From contig JAGWMJ010000003.1 in assembly GCA_028871815.1 (NCBI GenBank), forward strand, positions 290,803 to 354,802: a stretch of 64,000 nucleotides of DNA, in the 5' to 3' direction. The notes below the pieces were generated by a model, which was given only the letters and a program-made list of their open reading frames with translations, had not been told where the DNA came from and searched no databases. The stretch comes from Armatimonadota bacterium (lineage in GTDB: Bacteria > Armatimonadota > Chthonomonadetes > Chthonomonadales > Chthonomonadaceae). The translations under genes and the position numbers were made by a program. Below, in pieces: positions 17,815 through 26,384 of the stretch; the stretch's first letter is position 1, and each line of letters opens with the position of its first letter.

Positions 17815-18843
17815 TTGACAAAGAGATGGCGCGTTGCAATTGCAGGAGCTACTGGAGCCGTCGGCACCGAGTTGATGCGCCTGCTGGAGGAGCGTGCATT
17901 TCCTCTTGAGTCCCTGACGCTCCTCGCATCCGAGCGCTCCGCCGGCCGGTCGCTGGCATTCGGCAGCCGGATATTGCCCGTATCGCTGCTGGATGCGAAC
18001 GCATTTGCCGACGTCGATATCGCCTTTTTTTCTGCGGGCGCAACGAGGAGCCGAACCTTTGCTCCCGCCGCAGTGCGTGCCGGCGCAATCGTGATCGATA
18101 ACTCCTCGGCATTTCGCATGGACGAAGACGTGCCGTTGGTTGTGCCGGAGATCAATGCCGCCGACATCGCGGCAAGCCGCGGCATCGTGGCTAATCCGAA
18201 CTGCTCCACCATTCTCCTGCTGATGGCGATAGCGCCGCTGATTCGGCTGGCCCCGATACGGCGCGTTGTTGTTAGCACCTACCAGGCGGCAAGTGGCGCG
18301 GGCGCCCAAGCCATGCAGGAGCTGCTGGATCAAACCCACGAAACGATCCACGACCGCCCCATCGTGCCGCGCGTCTTCCCATGGCCGATCGCCTTTAACC
18401 TCTTCTCGCACAACACGCCCGTTGACGAGACAGGCTACAACGACGAGGAGCGCAAAATGATTCGGGAGACGAGAAAGATTCTCCACGATGACTCGGTTCG
18501 CATCTCGGCCACGTGCGTTCGAGTACCGGTATTGCGTGCTCACTCCGAAAGCATCAATCTCGAATTCGCCGATGGAATGCGCCCGAACTTGCCGGCGATT
18601 CGACAGGCAATAACGAATAGCCCCGGCCTGGCCCTCATCGATGACCGCGCTGCGAACCACTTTCCGATGCCGGTTGAAGCCACCGGCCGCGGCGACGTTC
18701 TGGTTGGACGGTTGCGAGACGACCTCTCCAACCACAACGCGATCGAGATGTTTGTCTCCGGAGACCAGATACTCAAAGGCGCCGCACTCAACGCCGTCCA
18801 GATCGCTGAGCACTGGATGGCGCAAGCACCCGTGCTGAGCTGA
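17815..18843 (+). CDS. asd: aspartate-semialdehyde dehydrogenase
   Basis: Asd reduces aspartyl phosphate to aspartate-4-semialdehyde, feeding lysine/diaminopimelate, threonine and methionine synthesis. The NADPH-binding GATGAVGTEL, the catalytic Cys130 in NPNCST, and QAASGAGAQAM are present, and the 342-residue length is normal. Start is TTG with GGGAGGA about 12 nt upstream. It leads a tight run with dapA 16 nt downstream, consistent with a diaminopimelate/lysine unit. Confidence 0.96.
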   Translation: MTKRWRVAIAGATGAVGTELMRLLEERAFPLESLTLLASERSAGRSLAFGSRILPVSLLDANAFADVDIAFFSAGATRSRTFAPAAVRAGAIVIDNSSAFRMDEDVPLVVPEINAADIAASRGIVANPNCSTILLLMAIAPLIRLAPIRRVVVSTYQAASGAGAQAMQELLDQTHETIHDRPIVPRVFPWPIAFNLFSHNTPVDETGYNDEERKMIRETRKILHDDSVRISATCVRVPVLRAHSESINLEFADGMRPNLPAIRQAITNSPGLALIDDRAANHFPMPVEATGRGDVLVGRLRDDLSNHNAIEMFVSGDQILKGAALNAVQIAEHWMAQAPVLS

Positions 18844-18859
18844 CCTCGGGGAGACCACC

Positions 18860-19780
18860 GTGACAGAACCACCGTTCGGCCAAGTGATTACAGCCATGGT
18901 CACACCATTCGCATCGGATGGCGCCATCGACTGGCCCGGTGTTGATACACTGGTTACTCACCTTCTGACCAGTGGTTCGCACGGGCTGGTGGTTTGCGGT
19001 ACTACCGGCGAGTCGCCGGCGCTTTCGCACAGCGAGAAGGTAGCCATGTTTCGGCGTGTGGCCGGCTGCGCAAAGGGCAAACCGGTAATAGCGGGCACCG
19101 GAACCAATAATACGGCCGAGAGTATTGAGCTCTCGCGCGAGGCAGTGGACGCCGGCGTGGACGGACTTCTGTTAGTGGTGCCGCCATACAACAAGCCATC
19201 GCAAGCCGGGATGTATTCCCATTTTGCGGCCATCGCGCAATCGGTGCCTCATACGCCGTGCATTCTGTATAACGTCCCGTCTCGAACGGCGCAGAATCTT
19301 ACTGCGGACACAACACTGCGTCTGGCACGCGACGTTCCAAATATCGTGGCGATCAAGGAGGCATCGGGCAATCTCATGCAGATTTCCGAGATCGCTGCCG
19401 GCGCGCCAACAGCGTTCGCCATCTACAGCGGTGACGACGGAATGACGCTGCCAATCCTGTCGATCGGTGGTGTCGGTGTGGTCAGTGTCACGGCCCACCT
19501 GGCAGGCGTTGAAACGGCCGAGATGGTGCAAGCATGGTTCGAACGAGACGCAGCGCGCGCAACACGCATTCACCATAGCCTGCTGCCGCTGGTACAGGCA
19601 TGTTTTCAACCCAGCACGCCGAGCCCTGTACCTTTGAAAGCGGGCCTGCGAATGATGGGTCTGCCTGGCGGCGGTGTGCGCCCGCCGCTGGTACAGGCAA
19701 CGCCTGATGAGGCGGCTGTAATGGCTGCCGCCCTCACTGCCCGTGGATCCGCCATGGCGCGTGAGAGCGCCGTACTTTGA
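18860..19780 (+). CDS. dapA: 4-hydroxy-tetrahydrodipicolinate synthase
   Basis: DapA condenses pyruvate with aspartate-semialdehyde, the first committed step to diaminopimelate and lysine. Schiff-base Lys166 (AIKEASG), Tyr137 (YNVPSRT) and Thr48/Thr49 (GTTGE) are in place. At 306 residues it has the usual length. Start is GTG with GGGGAG 6 nt upstream. Its stop overlaps the rnj TTG start as TTGA, so the two are translationally coupled. Confidence 0.96.
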   Translation: MTEPPFGQVITAMVTPFASDGAIDWPGVDTLVTHLLTSGSHGLVVCGTTGESPALSHSEKVAMFRRVAGCAKGKPVIAGTGTNNTAESIELSREAVDAGVDGLLLVVPPYNKPSQAGMYSHFAAIAQSVPHTPCILYNVPSRTAQNLTADTTLRLARDVPNIVAIKEASGNLMQISEIAAGAPTAFAIYSGDDGMTLPILSIGGVGVVSVTAHLAGVETAEMVQAWFERDAARATRIHHSLLPLVQACFQPSTPSPVPLKAGLRMMGLPGGGVRPPLVQATPDEAAVMAAALTARGSAMARESAVL

Positions 19781-21456
19781 GTATCACCGGATTACCGAAC
19801 GACGGCGCGTTGCGGGTTCTCTCGCTGGGCGGCAGCGGCGAAGTTGGCAAAAACATGCTCGCCTTTGTGTACGGCGAGACTATCGTGTTGGTAGATGCCG
19901 GCGTGATGTTTGGCAACGATGAGTTCCCGGGCGTAGACCTCATCATTCCGGATATATCATGGCTGGCTGAAAATCGCGAGCATGTGCGCGGAATCTGTCT
20001 AACCCACGGCCATGAGGATCACATCGGCGCACTCCCTTACGTGTTAAGGCAGATCCAGGCGCCGATCTATGGAACGGCGCTCACCCTGGGAATGGCACGG
20101 GGAAAGCTTTCGGAGCACGGCCTTGCCTCGGCGTCCACCCTCATCGAGTTCGGCGCCGATCCGGTGATCCTGGGCGAACTTCAGGTTACGGCCATACACG
20201 TGACCCATTCGCTTCCTGATGCCGTCAGCCTCGCTATAGGCTCCCCAGCGGGCATCGTGGTGCACACCAGTGACTTCAAGCTGGACGCATCGCCGATCGA
20301 CGGTCGGCTTACCGATTTGTCGGCGTTCGCGCGTTTCGGCGATCAAGGCGTCCGGCTGCTGATCAGCGACAGCGTGAACGTGGAGCGGAAGGGCTGGAGC
20401 CCCTCGGAGCAGAGCCTGGTGCCTGTGTTCGACCGGTATATCCGCGACTCGCGTGGACGTATCATCGTGGCGACCTTCGGCTCGAACCTTCATCGCCTGC
20501 AAACGGTTTTCAACGTGGCGCACCGATATGGCCGCAAAGTGGCTGTATATGGCCGGAGCATGGTCCAGAATGTGGACATCGCGCGCCAGCTCGGTTTCAT
20601 CCGCTTCGAGGACTCCGATCGCATCAAGCCGGAGGACATCAACCAGCACCATCCGGGCGAAATCGTAATCTGCACAACGGGCAGCCAGGGCGAGCCGCTT
20701 GCCGGACTCACGCGAATGAGTCGCGACGACAATACGCGCATTCATATCGATCCAACCGACACGATCATCCTCTCATCCACACCGATTCCCGGCAATGAGG
20801 ATATGGTATGGCGGGTTGTCAACCGCCTGTTCCGTCGCGGCGCCAATGTCATCTATGATCAGGTGCAGAACGTGCACGTCTCCGGGCACGGGTACCAGGA
20901 AGAGTTGAAGATGATGATCAATCTGGTACGCGCGCACTATGTAGCGCCGTACCATGGAGAGCCGCGCCACTATCACGCCTTCCGGGATATGGCGATTGAG
21001 ATGGGTTATGAGGAAGACCAGATTGTGACTTTTGAAACCGGTCAAATGCTCGTTGTGAACGACGACGGAGTGCATATGGAACCATCACCCGCACAGACCG
21101 GAAGCGTGTTGGTTGACAGCACCAGCGCGGCCGAAATCAGCGATGTTGTCCTGCGAGACCGGCGGCACCTCTCGCAAGACGGCACCGTGGTGGTTACGGT
21201 GAGCATTGACCGAGCCACTGGCGAGATACTTGCGGGCCCCGACATTTTATCGCGTGGCTTTCTTACCGAGTTGGAGAGCGTGGCGCTTTTCGAGGAGGCG
21301 CGACAGAAGGTTGTGGAGGCGCTTGCGGAGTTGTCTACGGCCGATGAGACGGACCGTGATATCGCCCTGCTGGCCGTTCAAGATACCGTTGCGCGCTTTC
21401 TGAGGCGACGCACCAACAAGAGGCCCGTGGTGGTGCCCGTGGTGATGGAGGTTTAA
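19777..21456 (+). CDS. rnj: ribonuclease J
   Basis: RNase J is a metallo-beta-lactamase/beta-CASP nuclease with 5'-3' exonuclease and endonuclease activity in mRNA decay and rRNA maturation. The motif LTHGHEDHIGALP supplies zinc ligands, with HTSDFK and YHGEPRHYHAF later, and a C-terminal domain of about 110 residues follows. The 559-residue length is typical. Start is TTG overlapping the dapA stop. Placement next to dapA is also known in other phyla from general knowledge. Confidence 0.95.
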   Translation: MSITGLPNDGALRVLSLGGSGEVGKNMLAFVYGETIVLVDAGVMFGNDEFPGVDLIIPDISWLAENREHVRGICLTHGHEDHIGALPYVLRQIQAPIYGTALTLGMARGKLSEHGLASASTLIEFGADPVILGELQVTAIHVTHSLPDAVSLAIGSPAGIVVHTSDFKLDASPIDGRLTDLSAFARFGDQGVRLLISDSVNVERKGWSPSEQSLVPVFDRYIRDSRGRIIVATFGSNLHRLQTVFNVAHRYGRKVAVYGRSMVQNVDIARQLGFIRFEDSDRIKPEDINQHHPGEIVICTTGSQGEPLAGLTRMSRDDNTRIHIDPTDTIILSSTPIPGNEDMVWRVVNRLFRRGANVIYDQVQNVHVSGHGYQEELKMMINLVRAHYVAPYHGEPRHYHAFRDMAIEMGYEEDQIVTFETGQMLVVNDDGVHMEPSPAQTGSVLVDSTSAAEISDVVLRDRRHLSQDGTVVVTVSIDRATGEILAGPDILSRGFLTELESVALFEEARQKVVEALAELSTADETDRDIALLAVQDTVARFLRRRTNKRPVVVPVVMEV

Positions 21457-21461
21457 CGGCG

Positions 21462-22019
21462 GTGCCGGATTGGCCGGCGGCCGTGTTTCTGGACCGCGAC
21501 GGGGTGGTGATGCCGGAAACGGGCGCCTATATCGTTCGCATCCATGAAGTCCAACTGCTTCCAGGGGCCGCGGAAGCCATACGGCGCCTGAACGACAACG
21601 CGATCCCAGCTATTGTGGTAACAAACCAGGCTGGGGTTGCGCGCGGAGCACTCACCAGCACGATGCTTGCGGCAATCCACCTTGAATTGACGCGACGGCT
21701 GGACGAAGCCGGTGCGCGCCTGGATGCCATCTACGCTTGTGAGCACCAGGACGGCGACGACTGCACGTGCAGAAAGCCGCTTCCCGGCATGCTGGTCTGT
21801 GGCGCGGAGAAGGCGGGCGTGCGTCTGAATAATTGCTTAATGATTGGTGACTCGCCGCGGGATATTGCCGCGGGAGCCGCTGTCGGCTGCACGACGGTGC
21901 TGATAGGCCCTAGCGACGGCGCCGCCAACGATTGCACTCCCGCGCCGGACCACGTATTCACCTCGCTATACGAGGCTGTAAAGGCACTCGTAACCGACTC
22001 CTCCGAAGCGCGGTTGTAG
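21462..22019 (+). CDS. gmhB: HAD-family histidinol-phosphate/heptose-bisphosphate phosphatase
   Basis: The 185-residue HAD phosphatase has the nucleophile motif FLDRDGVV, the second motif VVTNQAG, a zinc loop with CEHQDGDDCTCRKP, and motif IV GDSPRDIAAG. This combination is characteristic of GmhB/HisB-N type enzymes, which dephosphorylate heptose-1,7-bisphosphate or histidinol phosphate. Start is GTG with GGAGG about 10 nt upstream, 5 nt after rnj. No other heptose gene is in the window, so the exact substrate is open. Confidence 0.85.
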   Translation: MPDWPAAVFLDRDGVVMPETGAYIVRIHEVQLLPGAAEAIRRLNDNAIPAIVVTNQAGVARGALTSTMLAAIHLELTRRLDEAGARLDAIYACEHQDGDDCTCRKPLPGMLVCGAEKAGVRLNNCLMIGDSPRDIAAGAAVGCTTVLIGPSDGAANDCTPAPDHVFTSLYEAVKALVTDSSEARL

Positions 22020-22028
22020 GCCGTCCGT

Positions 22029-22727
22029 TCAGCCGGCCGCATCGCACGAGGTTGACCGCCTCTCCAGTTTCAGCAGGCTGATTCGGCGCGGAGTCGGTTC
22101 GTCGGGCACTGAAGCTGACCGGAATCCAACGATCTCTGCTTCCCATCCAGCACGCTCAGCACGAGCGAACCACTCCAGCGCCTGCGGGCGTTCCGGATCC
22201 GCGGCAATGAAGGCTCCGCCCAAGGCGACGGTTCGACCCACCACGTCTAGAAGCGCGGGACCCGCGGCGCGCTCGTACAGCACGTCGGCAGCAACAACCA
22301 GATCGTAACTGGCGCCGGTCGGCCAGTCCGCCCAGTCGGCGACAAGCACATTGGGCCGGGGAAGGCCGTTGAGCGCCGCGTTTTCGAGCGCCAACTCAAT
22401 GGCAGCGGGCTCGTGATCGCTCAGTGTTACCGATGCGCCGGCGGCCAAAGCCGTGAGACCAGGCAAGCCCAGACCGCAGCCCAATTCCAATACGCGGGCG
22501 CCCGCCAGGAGATCCGCCTCCGAAGCGAGAAGCTCGGCCAATGCAACAGCAGACGGCCAAAGCAGCAGCCCGTACGGCACCGACTTGAACCGACCGGAGG
22601 CCTCCAGCAGAGCTGCCTGATCCAGCACTCCTCTCAACCGCCAATCGCGGCCGTCAACACACACCTCAAAGAACCGATAAGGTGCACCGGCCGGCGGATA
22701 TGCGCCGGCGCTCGAGTTGCCGCTCAC
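22029..22727 (-). CDS. class I SAM-dependent methyltransferase (METTL/Nnt1-like)
   Basis: The 232-residue protein has a SAM-binding motif VLELGCGLGLPGLTAL, then ASVTLSDHEP (motif II), and VVAADVLYE (the DxxY-like motif of lysine methyltransferase-type enzymes). The N-terminal GLLLWPSAVALAELL matches that family. It could methylate a protein lysine or a small molecule. I set the start at a GTG that overlaps the upstream metallophosphoesterase stop as GTGA; a longer frame would overlap that gene by about 150 nt. Confidence 0.85.
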   Translation of the reverse strand: MSGNSSAGAYPPAGAPYRFFEVCVDGRDWRLRGVLDQAALLEASGRFKSVPYGLLLWPSAVALAELLASEADLLAGARVLELGCGLGLPGLTALAAGASVTLSDHEPAAIELALENAALNGLPRPNVLVADWADWPTGASYDLVVAADVLYERAAGPALLDVVGRTVALGGAFIAADPERPQALEWFARAERAGWEAEIVGFRSASVPDEPTPRRISLLKLERRSTSCDAAG

Positions 22728-23545
22728 GCCGAACCGGAAGTCGCCGTTTGCGGAACCGACGGAGCGAGCGTAAAGAATGCGACTTCCGCCGGACAGTTGA
22801 TGCGAAATGGCTGCCCCGTTACTCCGACGCCTCTCGAGACGTACGCCTGAGCGCGGCCGTTTGTATACCAACCGGCAACCTGCCTGCAGTTCAGGTGCCA
22901 GCGGCAGACCATACCGGGCGTGGGAAATGGCAGGCGGAATTGGCCCCCATGCGTGTGGCCGCTGAGCACCAGCAGCGGCCGATCCCCAACGCGCTCGATA
23001 GTACGCGGGTTGTGCGACATCAGAACGGCAGGCTCGCCCGTTTCTATGCCTCGTAAAGTCGCCTCCAAATCCGGCTTGCCATCATCAAGATCATCAATAC
23101 CAGCCAACCAGAGGCCGCCCGGCAGCCGTACATTGGCGTTGCAGAGGATGCGTACGCCGGCTGCCTCCACATCTTCAAGCGTTGCCTGCCAGCCTCGCCG
23201 GTGGTCGTGGTTGCCGGGGCTGCCGAACAAGCCACACGGCGCGCTGAACCGGCTCAGCAGCTCCCGAATACGGAAGCTGTTACCGGGCCGACTGTCGTTC
23301 ACGAAGTCGCCCGTGAACAGGATCACGGTTGGCCGGCGACTGCATACCAGCCGTACCACCGTATCGTACACCGATTCCAGTCGAGCGAATCCGGCATGGA
23401 TATCCGTAATCTGGGCAATGGTTGCCCCAACCCACGCCTCGCTGATGCCTTCCAGCCGAACCGTGTGCTCGGTAACCTCCACGGGATAGGAGATCCGACG
23501 ACCGATATTGATGCGATGAATTGTGCGGGCCGAGGAGTTCGTCAT
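22724..23545 (-). CDS. calcineurin-like metallophosphoesterase
   Basis: The 273-residue product carries the metallophosphoesterase metal motifs in order: TDIHAGF, FTGDFVND, GNHDH, MSHNP and LSGHTHGGQ. This arrangement is that of YkuE/YaeI-type phosphoesterases, which may act on lipid or nucleotide phosphodiesters. No clear signal peptide is seen. I chose the ATG after the kinase stop (14 nt gap) rather than a longer frame. Its stop is shared with the methyltransferase start (GTGA). Confidence 0.88.
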   Translation of the reverse strand: MTNSSARTIHRINIGRRISYPVEVTEHTVRLEGISEAWVGATIAQITDIHAGFARLESVYDTVVRLVCSRRPTVILFTGDFVNDSRPGNSFRIRELLSRFSAPCGLFGSPGNHDHRRGWQATLEDVEAAGVRILCNANVRLPGGLWLAGIDDLDDGKPDLEATLRGIETGEPAVLMSHNPRTIERVGDRPLLVLSGHTHGGQFRLPFPTPGMVCRWHLNCRQVAGWYTNGRAQAYVSRGVGVTGQPFRINCPAEVAFFTLAPSVPQTATSGSA

Positions 23546-23559
23546 GCTAAAACGAGGGT

Positions 23560-25266
23560 CTACTGCGGTATCTGCTCCTGCCCGGCAGTCTGGTCCAGGC
23601 GCTGCTGTGCGGCGTCGCGCTCCGGCGTGCCCGGTGCCAAAGCGATTGCCTGGAGCCATTTGGCGCGGGCGCCATCGGTGTCGCCCTGTTGCTGCAGTGC
23701 GTCGCCCGCCCGAATCAACTGCTGAGCTTGCAACCGTTGCTGTTCTACGTATCCATCGCCGACTGCGCCGGTAGCGTCGGAGGAGGGGCTTTCGTCGACA
23801 CGGGCTGGAACCGACACACCGCTTTGCGAACCTGCCTGCGTCCGTTCCTGATCGGCGTTGCTGGTCTGACCAAGTTCCGTCAGCACACGTGCGTACTCCA
23901 CGTGCGCGTTGGCGGCGGCGCCGTTAAGCGCGATCGCCTTGCGACACCATCCTGCGGCCGCATCCAGCTGGGCCGCCTGGTCGGCATGCATGGCTAGCTG
24001 CAGGTACGTGTTATAGAGGTTCGCGGTGACGATACTCCGATCCGGCTGCGGCGGATCCTCGCGGAGCGCCTTTTCGAACAACTTTGCAGCTGCTGTATAT
24101 CTTCCCTCGTTATATGCTGAGTCCCCGCGCTGTATCGCGACCCGGGCACGGGTCAGAAGCGAGCTCTGCGCGTACTCGGAGTATCCGTTCACCACACCAA
24201 GCACACCGAACGATAACAGCAGCGCGATGGCAGCGCCCGCGGCGAGACAAATGAGTATGAGCCGCGCCGCCGGACTGAGGCGGAGTGGTTTGCGTCGCCG
24301 GCGCGCCGCCGGCTGGGCATTAAATGCCAACACCGTTTGGCCACTGGTAATAGGTGGCGGCGGCGCGGAAGTCATGGGAAACGGCGTTGAGGGGAGCGGC
24401 AAGCCGGGATGCCCCATGCTGGGTTCAACCGGCGGCGTCAACCATCGTCCCGAGATCGCCGCTTCGGCCTCATTCAAGGCCGCGTTCATCTCCTCCGCGG
24501 AGCGATACCGCGCCTCCACCGGTTTGGACATTGCACGGCGAGCAACGGAGTCGAGCGGGCCCGGAACCCCGCGCATCTGCGCCGGCTCACTGTTCATCAC
24601 GGACCACGTGATTGAGACCACGGAATCGCCCAGAAATGGCTTATGTCCGCTTAACATCTCGTACAGCACCACGCCGGCCGAAAACAGGTCGGACCGCGCG
24701 TCGATTGCGCCACCGGTAATCTGCTCTGGCGACATGTAACTTGGCGTTCCATAAACCTGGCCGGCATTCGTCATGTTTGGCTCTTCGACCAGCCTGGCGA
24801 TGCCGAAATCCGTAAGCTTAACGTGACTGCCAGGCAAAAGCTGAATGTTGTCAGGCTTGATATCGCGATGCACTACGCGGTGCGCGTGCGCATACTGCAG
24901 CGCGTCGAGCACCTGACGCATGATCGCGATCGCGTCCAGAATAGGAACGGCGCCCTGGGTCTGGAGACGTTCGCGCAGCGACTGGCCGTCCAGGAACTCC
25001 ATCGCAATAAAATAGCGGCCATGTTCTTCGCCGTAGTCATATACCGAAACGATGTTCGGGTGACTCAGTCGGCCGGCTGCTCGTGCCTCGCGATGAAACC
25101 GCTCAATCCGGTCGCGTCGCGCTTGCCCGGCAAGGGTGGGTGCGATGTTGAGCTCTTTGATTGCAATTCTGCGGCCAAGTGTTACGTCTAGCCCCTCGTA
25201 GACAATATCGTTGCTTCGTGCAAGCTCGCGAATGATACGATATTTTCCGCGAAAGAGATCCGCCAC
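23560..25266 (-). CDS. membrane Ser/Thr protein kinase with periplasmic TPR region
   Basis: Read from the longest frame (ATG at 25350), the kinase domain has invariant Lys65 (AIKEL), catalytic HRDIKPDN (Asp163) and DFG (Asp181), plus GTPSYMSPEQ. The Gly-rich loop is altered: ELARSNDIVYEG replaces the usual LGxGxFGxVY. A Pro-rich linker and one TM segment (LILICLAAGAAIALLLSFGVLGVV) lead to a TPR-like domain. A TATAAT box overlaps the 25350 ATG, so I prefer the GTG at 25266, preceded by ACGGAG, which starts MADLFRGKYRII. It heads a minus-strand operon with a phosphoesterase and methyltransferase, and is divergent from cdaA. Confidence 0.88.
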   Translation of the reverse strand: MADLFRGKYRIIRELARSNDIVYEGLDVTLGRRIAIKELNIAPTLAGQARRDRIERFHREARAAGRLSHPNIVSVYDYGEEHGRYFIAMEFLDGQSLRERLQTQGAVPILDAIAIMRQVLDALQYAHAHRVVHRDIKPDNIQLLPGSHVKLTDFGIARLVEEPNMTNAGQVYGTPSYMSPEQITGGAIDARSDLFSAGVVLYEMLSGHKPFLGDSVVSITWSVMNSEPAQMRGVPGPLDSVARRAMSKPVEARYRSAEEMNAALNEAEAAISGRWLTPPVEPSMGHPGLPLPSTPFPMTSAPPPPITSGQTVLAFNAQPAARRRRKPLRLSPAARLILICLAAGAAIALLLSFGVLGVVNGYSEYAQSSLLTRARVAIQRGDSAYNEGRYTAAAKLFEKALREDPPQPDRSIVTANLYNTYLQLAMHADQAAQLDAAAGWCRKAIALNGAAANAHVEYARVLTELGQTSNADQERTQAGSQSGVSVPARVDESPSSDATGAVGDGYVEQQRLQAQQLIRAGDALQQQGDTDGARAKWLQAIALAPGTPERDAAQQRLDQTAGQEQIPQ

Positions 25267-25348
25267 TCCGTACTCCGTCTGGTGGAGCGCCTGAATGCAG
25301 GCGCACAACGACTCACACCCTAGAGACTGGCTCACAGGGCCGGTTGTC

Positions 25349-25354
25349 ATTATA
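25349..25354 (-). promoter_or_regulatory. -10 box of the kinase operon
   Basis: A perfect TATAAT on the minus strand overlaps the longest-frame ATG (TATAATG). If used, transcription begins about 7 nt further in, making that ATG untranslatable and favouring an internal GTG start. No good -35 is visible. Confidence 0.45.
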
Positions 25355-25423
25355 CGCCGATTCGCGCGTGAGCTGTGCTCGGAACGCGGTATTACCGAAC
25401 CCAGCCACCCCGGCAGGAGCGTA

Positions 25424-25432
25424 TGATATACT
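25424..25432 (+). promoter_or_regulatory. extended -10 promoter of the cdaA operon
   Basis: TGA-TATACT is an extended -10 element (TGn directly before the hexamer), a class that can work without a -35 box. It lies about 60 nt before the cdaA ATG and about 75 bp from the divergent kinase -10 box. Confidence 0.5.
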
Positions 25433-25493
25433 GGACAAGCGTGCCGAGGTGGGTGCGCCGTTACCCGGGAACGAAACCGCGCTCAGCACGATC

Positions 25494-26384
25494 ATGGGAC
25501 TTCATCCGCTTCTCTCCGCAATGCGCGGTCTGGTCACGTGGGCCGGCGCACTCGACGTACTGGTGGTGGCATGGCTCATCTACCGCCTGCTTTTACTCGT
25601 GCGCGGTTCGCGGGCCATGCAGATCCTCGGTGGTCTGTTGACCCTGGTGCTGGCCCTGTTCGTCAGCGAGAAGCTGCAACTCAACACACTCAACTGGCTG
25701 CTGCACCAGGTGCTTCCGTTGGGGCCCGTTGCACTTGTTATTCTCTTTTACCCCGAATTGCGCCATGCCCTGGAGGAGTTCGGCCCCAGGTTCTGGGGCA
25801 TGGGATTGCACCGCAACAGCCCCGATGACAACGCCATTGAGGCGGTGGTATCGGCGCTTACCGGGCTCAGCGATAGCAAAACGGGCGGTTTGGTCGTGTT
25901 TGCTCGTACCACCGGATTGGACGAGATCATCGCATCGGGAACGCCACTGGATTGCGCGGTATCGCCCGCGATAGTGGAAACCATTTTCCACAAAGGCACG
26001 CCACTGCATGACGGCGCAGTGGTCATCAAAGCCGGGCGGATCGCCGCTGCCGGCTGCATTCTGCCGCTTACAGACCGCCCTCGGCTGGATGCGGCTTTCC
26101 ACACGCGTCACAAGGCCGCTTTAGGTATGTCCGAGAACAGTGATGCTGTTGTGGCTATTGTGTCGGAAGAGACCGGTACGATATCCTTGGCAGTTGGCGG
26201 CAAGCTGATTCGCGGCCTGCGTGGCGACTCGCTTCGGCGCCGTCTTGACGCCCTCCTTTCGCCTCAAGACCGGCTGCCCTCGGTCGTAAGCCTGCGCAAG
26301 GTCGCCCGACGGCACGCGCAGCCACGCCCAGAGGAGGACGACGCGCCGGCCGACCGACCGCACGCCGGAGCTGGCCACCGATGA
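25494..26384 (+). CDS. cdaA: diadenylate cyclase CdaA
   Basis: CdaA makes the second messenger c-di-AMP from two ATP at the membrane. Three N-terminal TM helices (residues 15-90, ending FYPELRHALE) are followed by a DisA_N domain with Asp173-Gly-Ala (LHDGAVV) and the RHK triplet at 205-207, then SEETGTISLA. It is 296 residues from this ATG; an in-frame GTG at 25449 is an alternative start. The stop overlaps cdaR (ATGA). c-di-AMP usually controls potassium and turgor, which may be relevant to the envelope genes in the same operon. Confidence 0.95.
   Translation: MGLHPLLSAMRGLVTWAGALDVLVVAWLIYRLLLLVRGSRAMQILGGLLTLVLALFVSEKLQLNTLNWLLHQVLPLGPVALVILFYPELRHALEEFGPRFWGMGLHRNSPDDNAIEAVVSALTGLSDSKTGGLVVFARTTGLDEIIASGTPLDCAVSPAIVETIFHKGTPLHDGAVVIKAGRIAAAGCILPLTDRPRLDAAFHTRHKAALGMSENSDAVVAIVSEETGTISLAVGGKLIRGLRGDSLRRRLDALLSPQDRLPSVVSLRKVARRHAQPRPEEDDAPADRPHAGAGHR

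Noticed and set aside
17713..18927. Minus-strand open frame of about 404 codons opposite asd
   Set aside because: asd on the plus strand has all catalytic motifs; the antisense product has no recognisable fold or ribosome-binding site.
22728..22871. Longer start for the methyltransferase
   Set aside because: It would overlap the C-terminal coding end of the metallophosphoesterase by about 150 nt, whereas the GTG at 22727 gives a standard GTGA junction.
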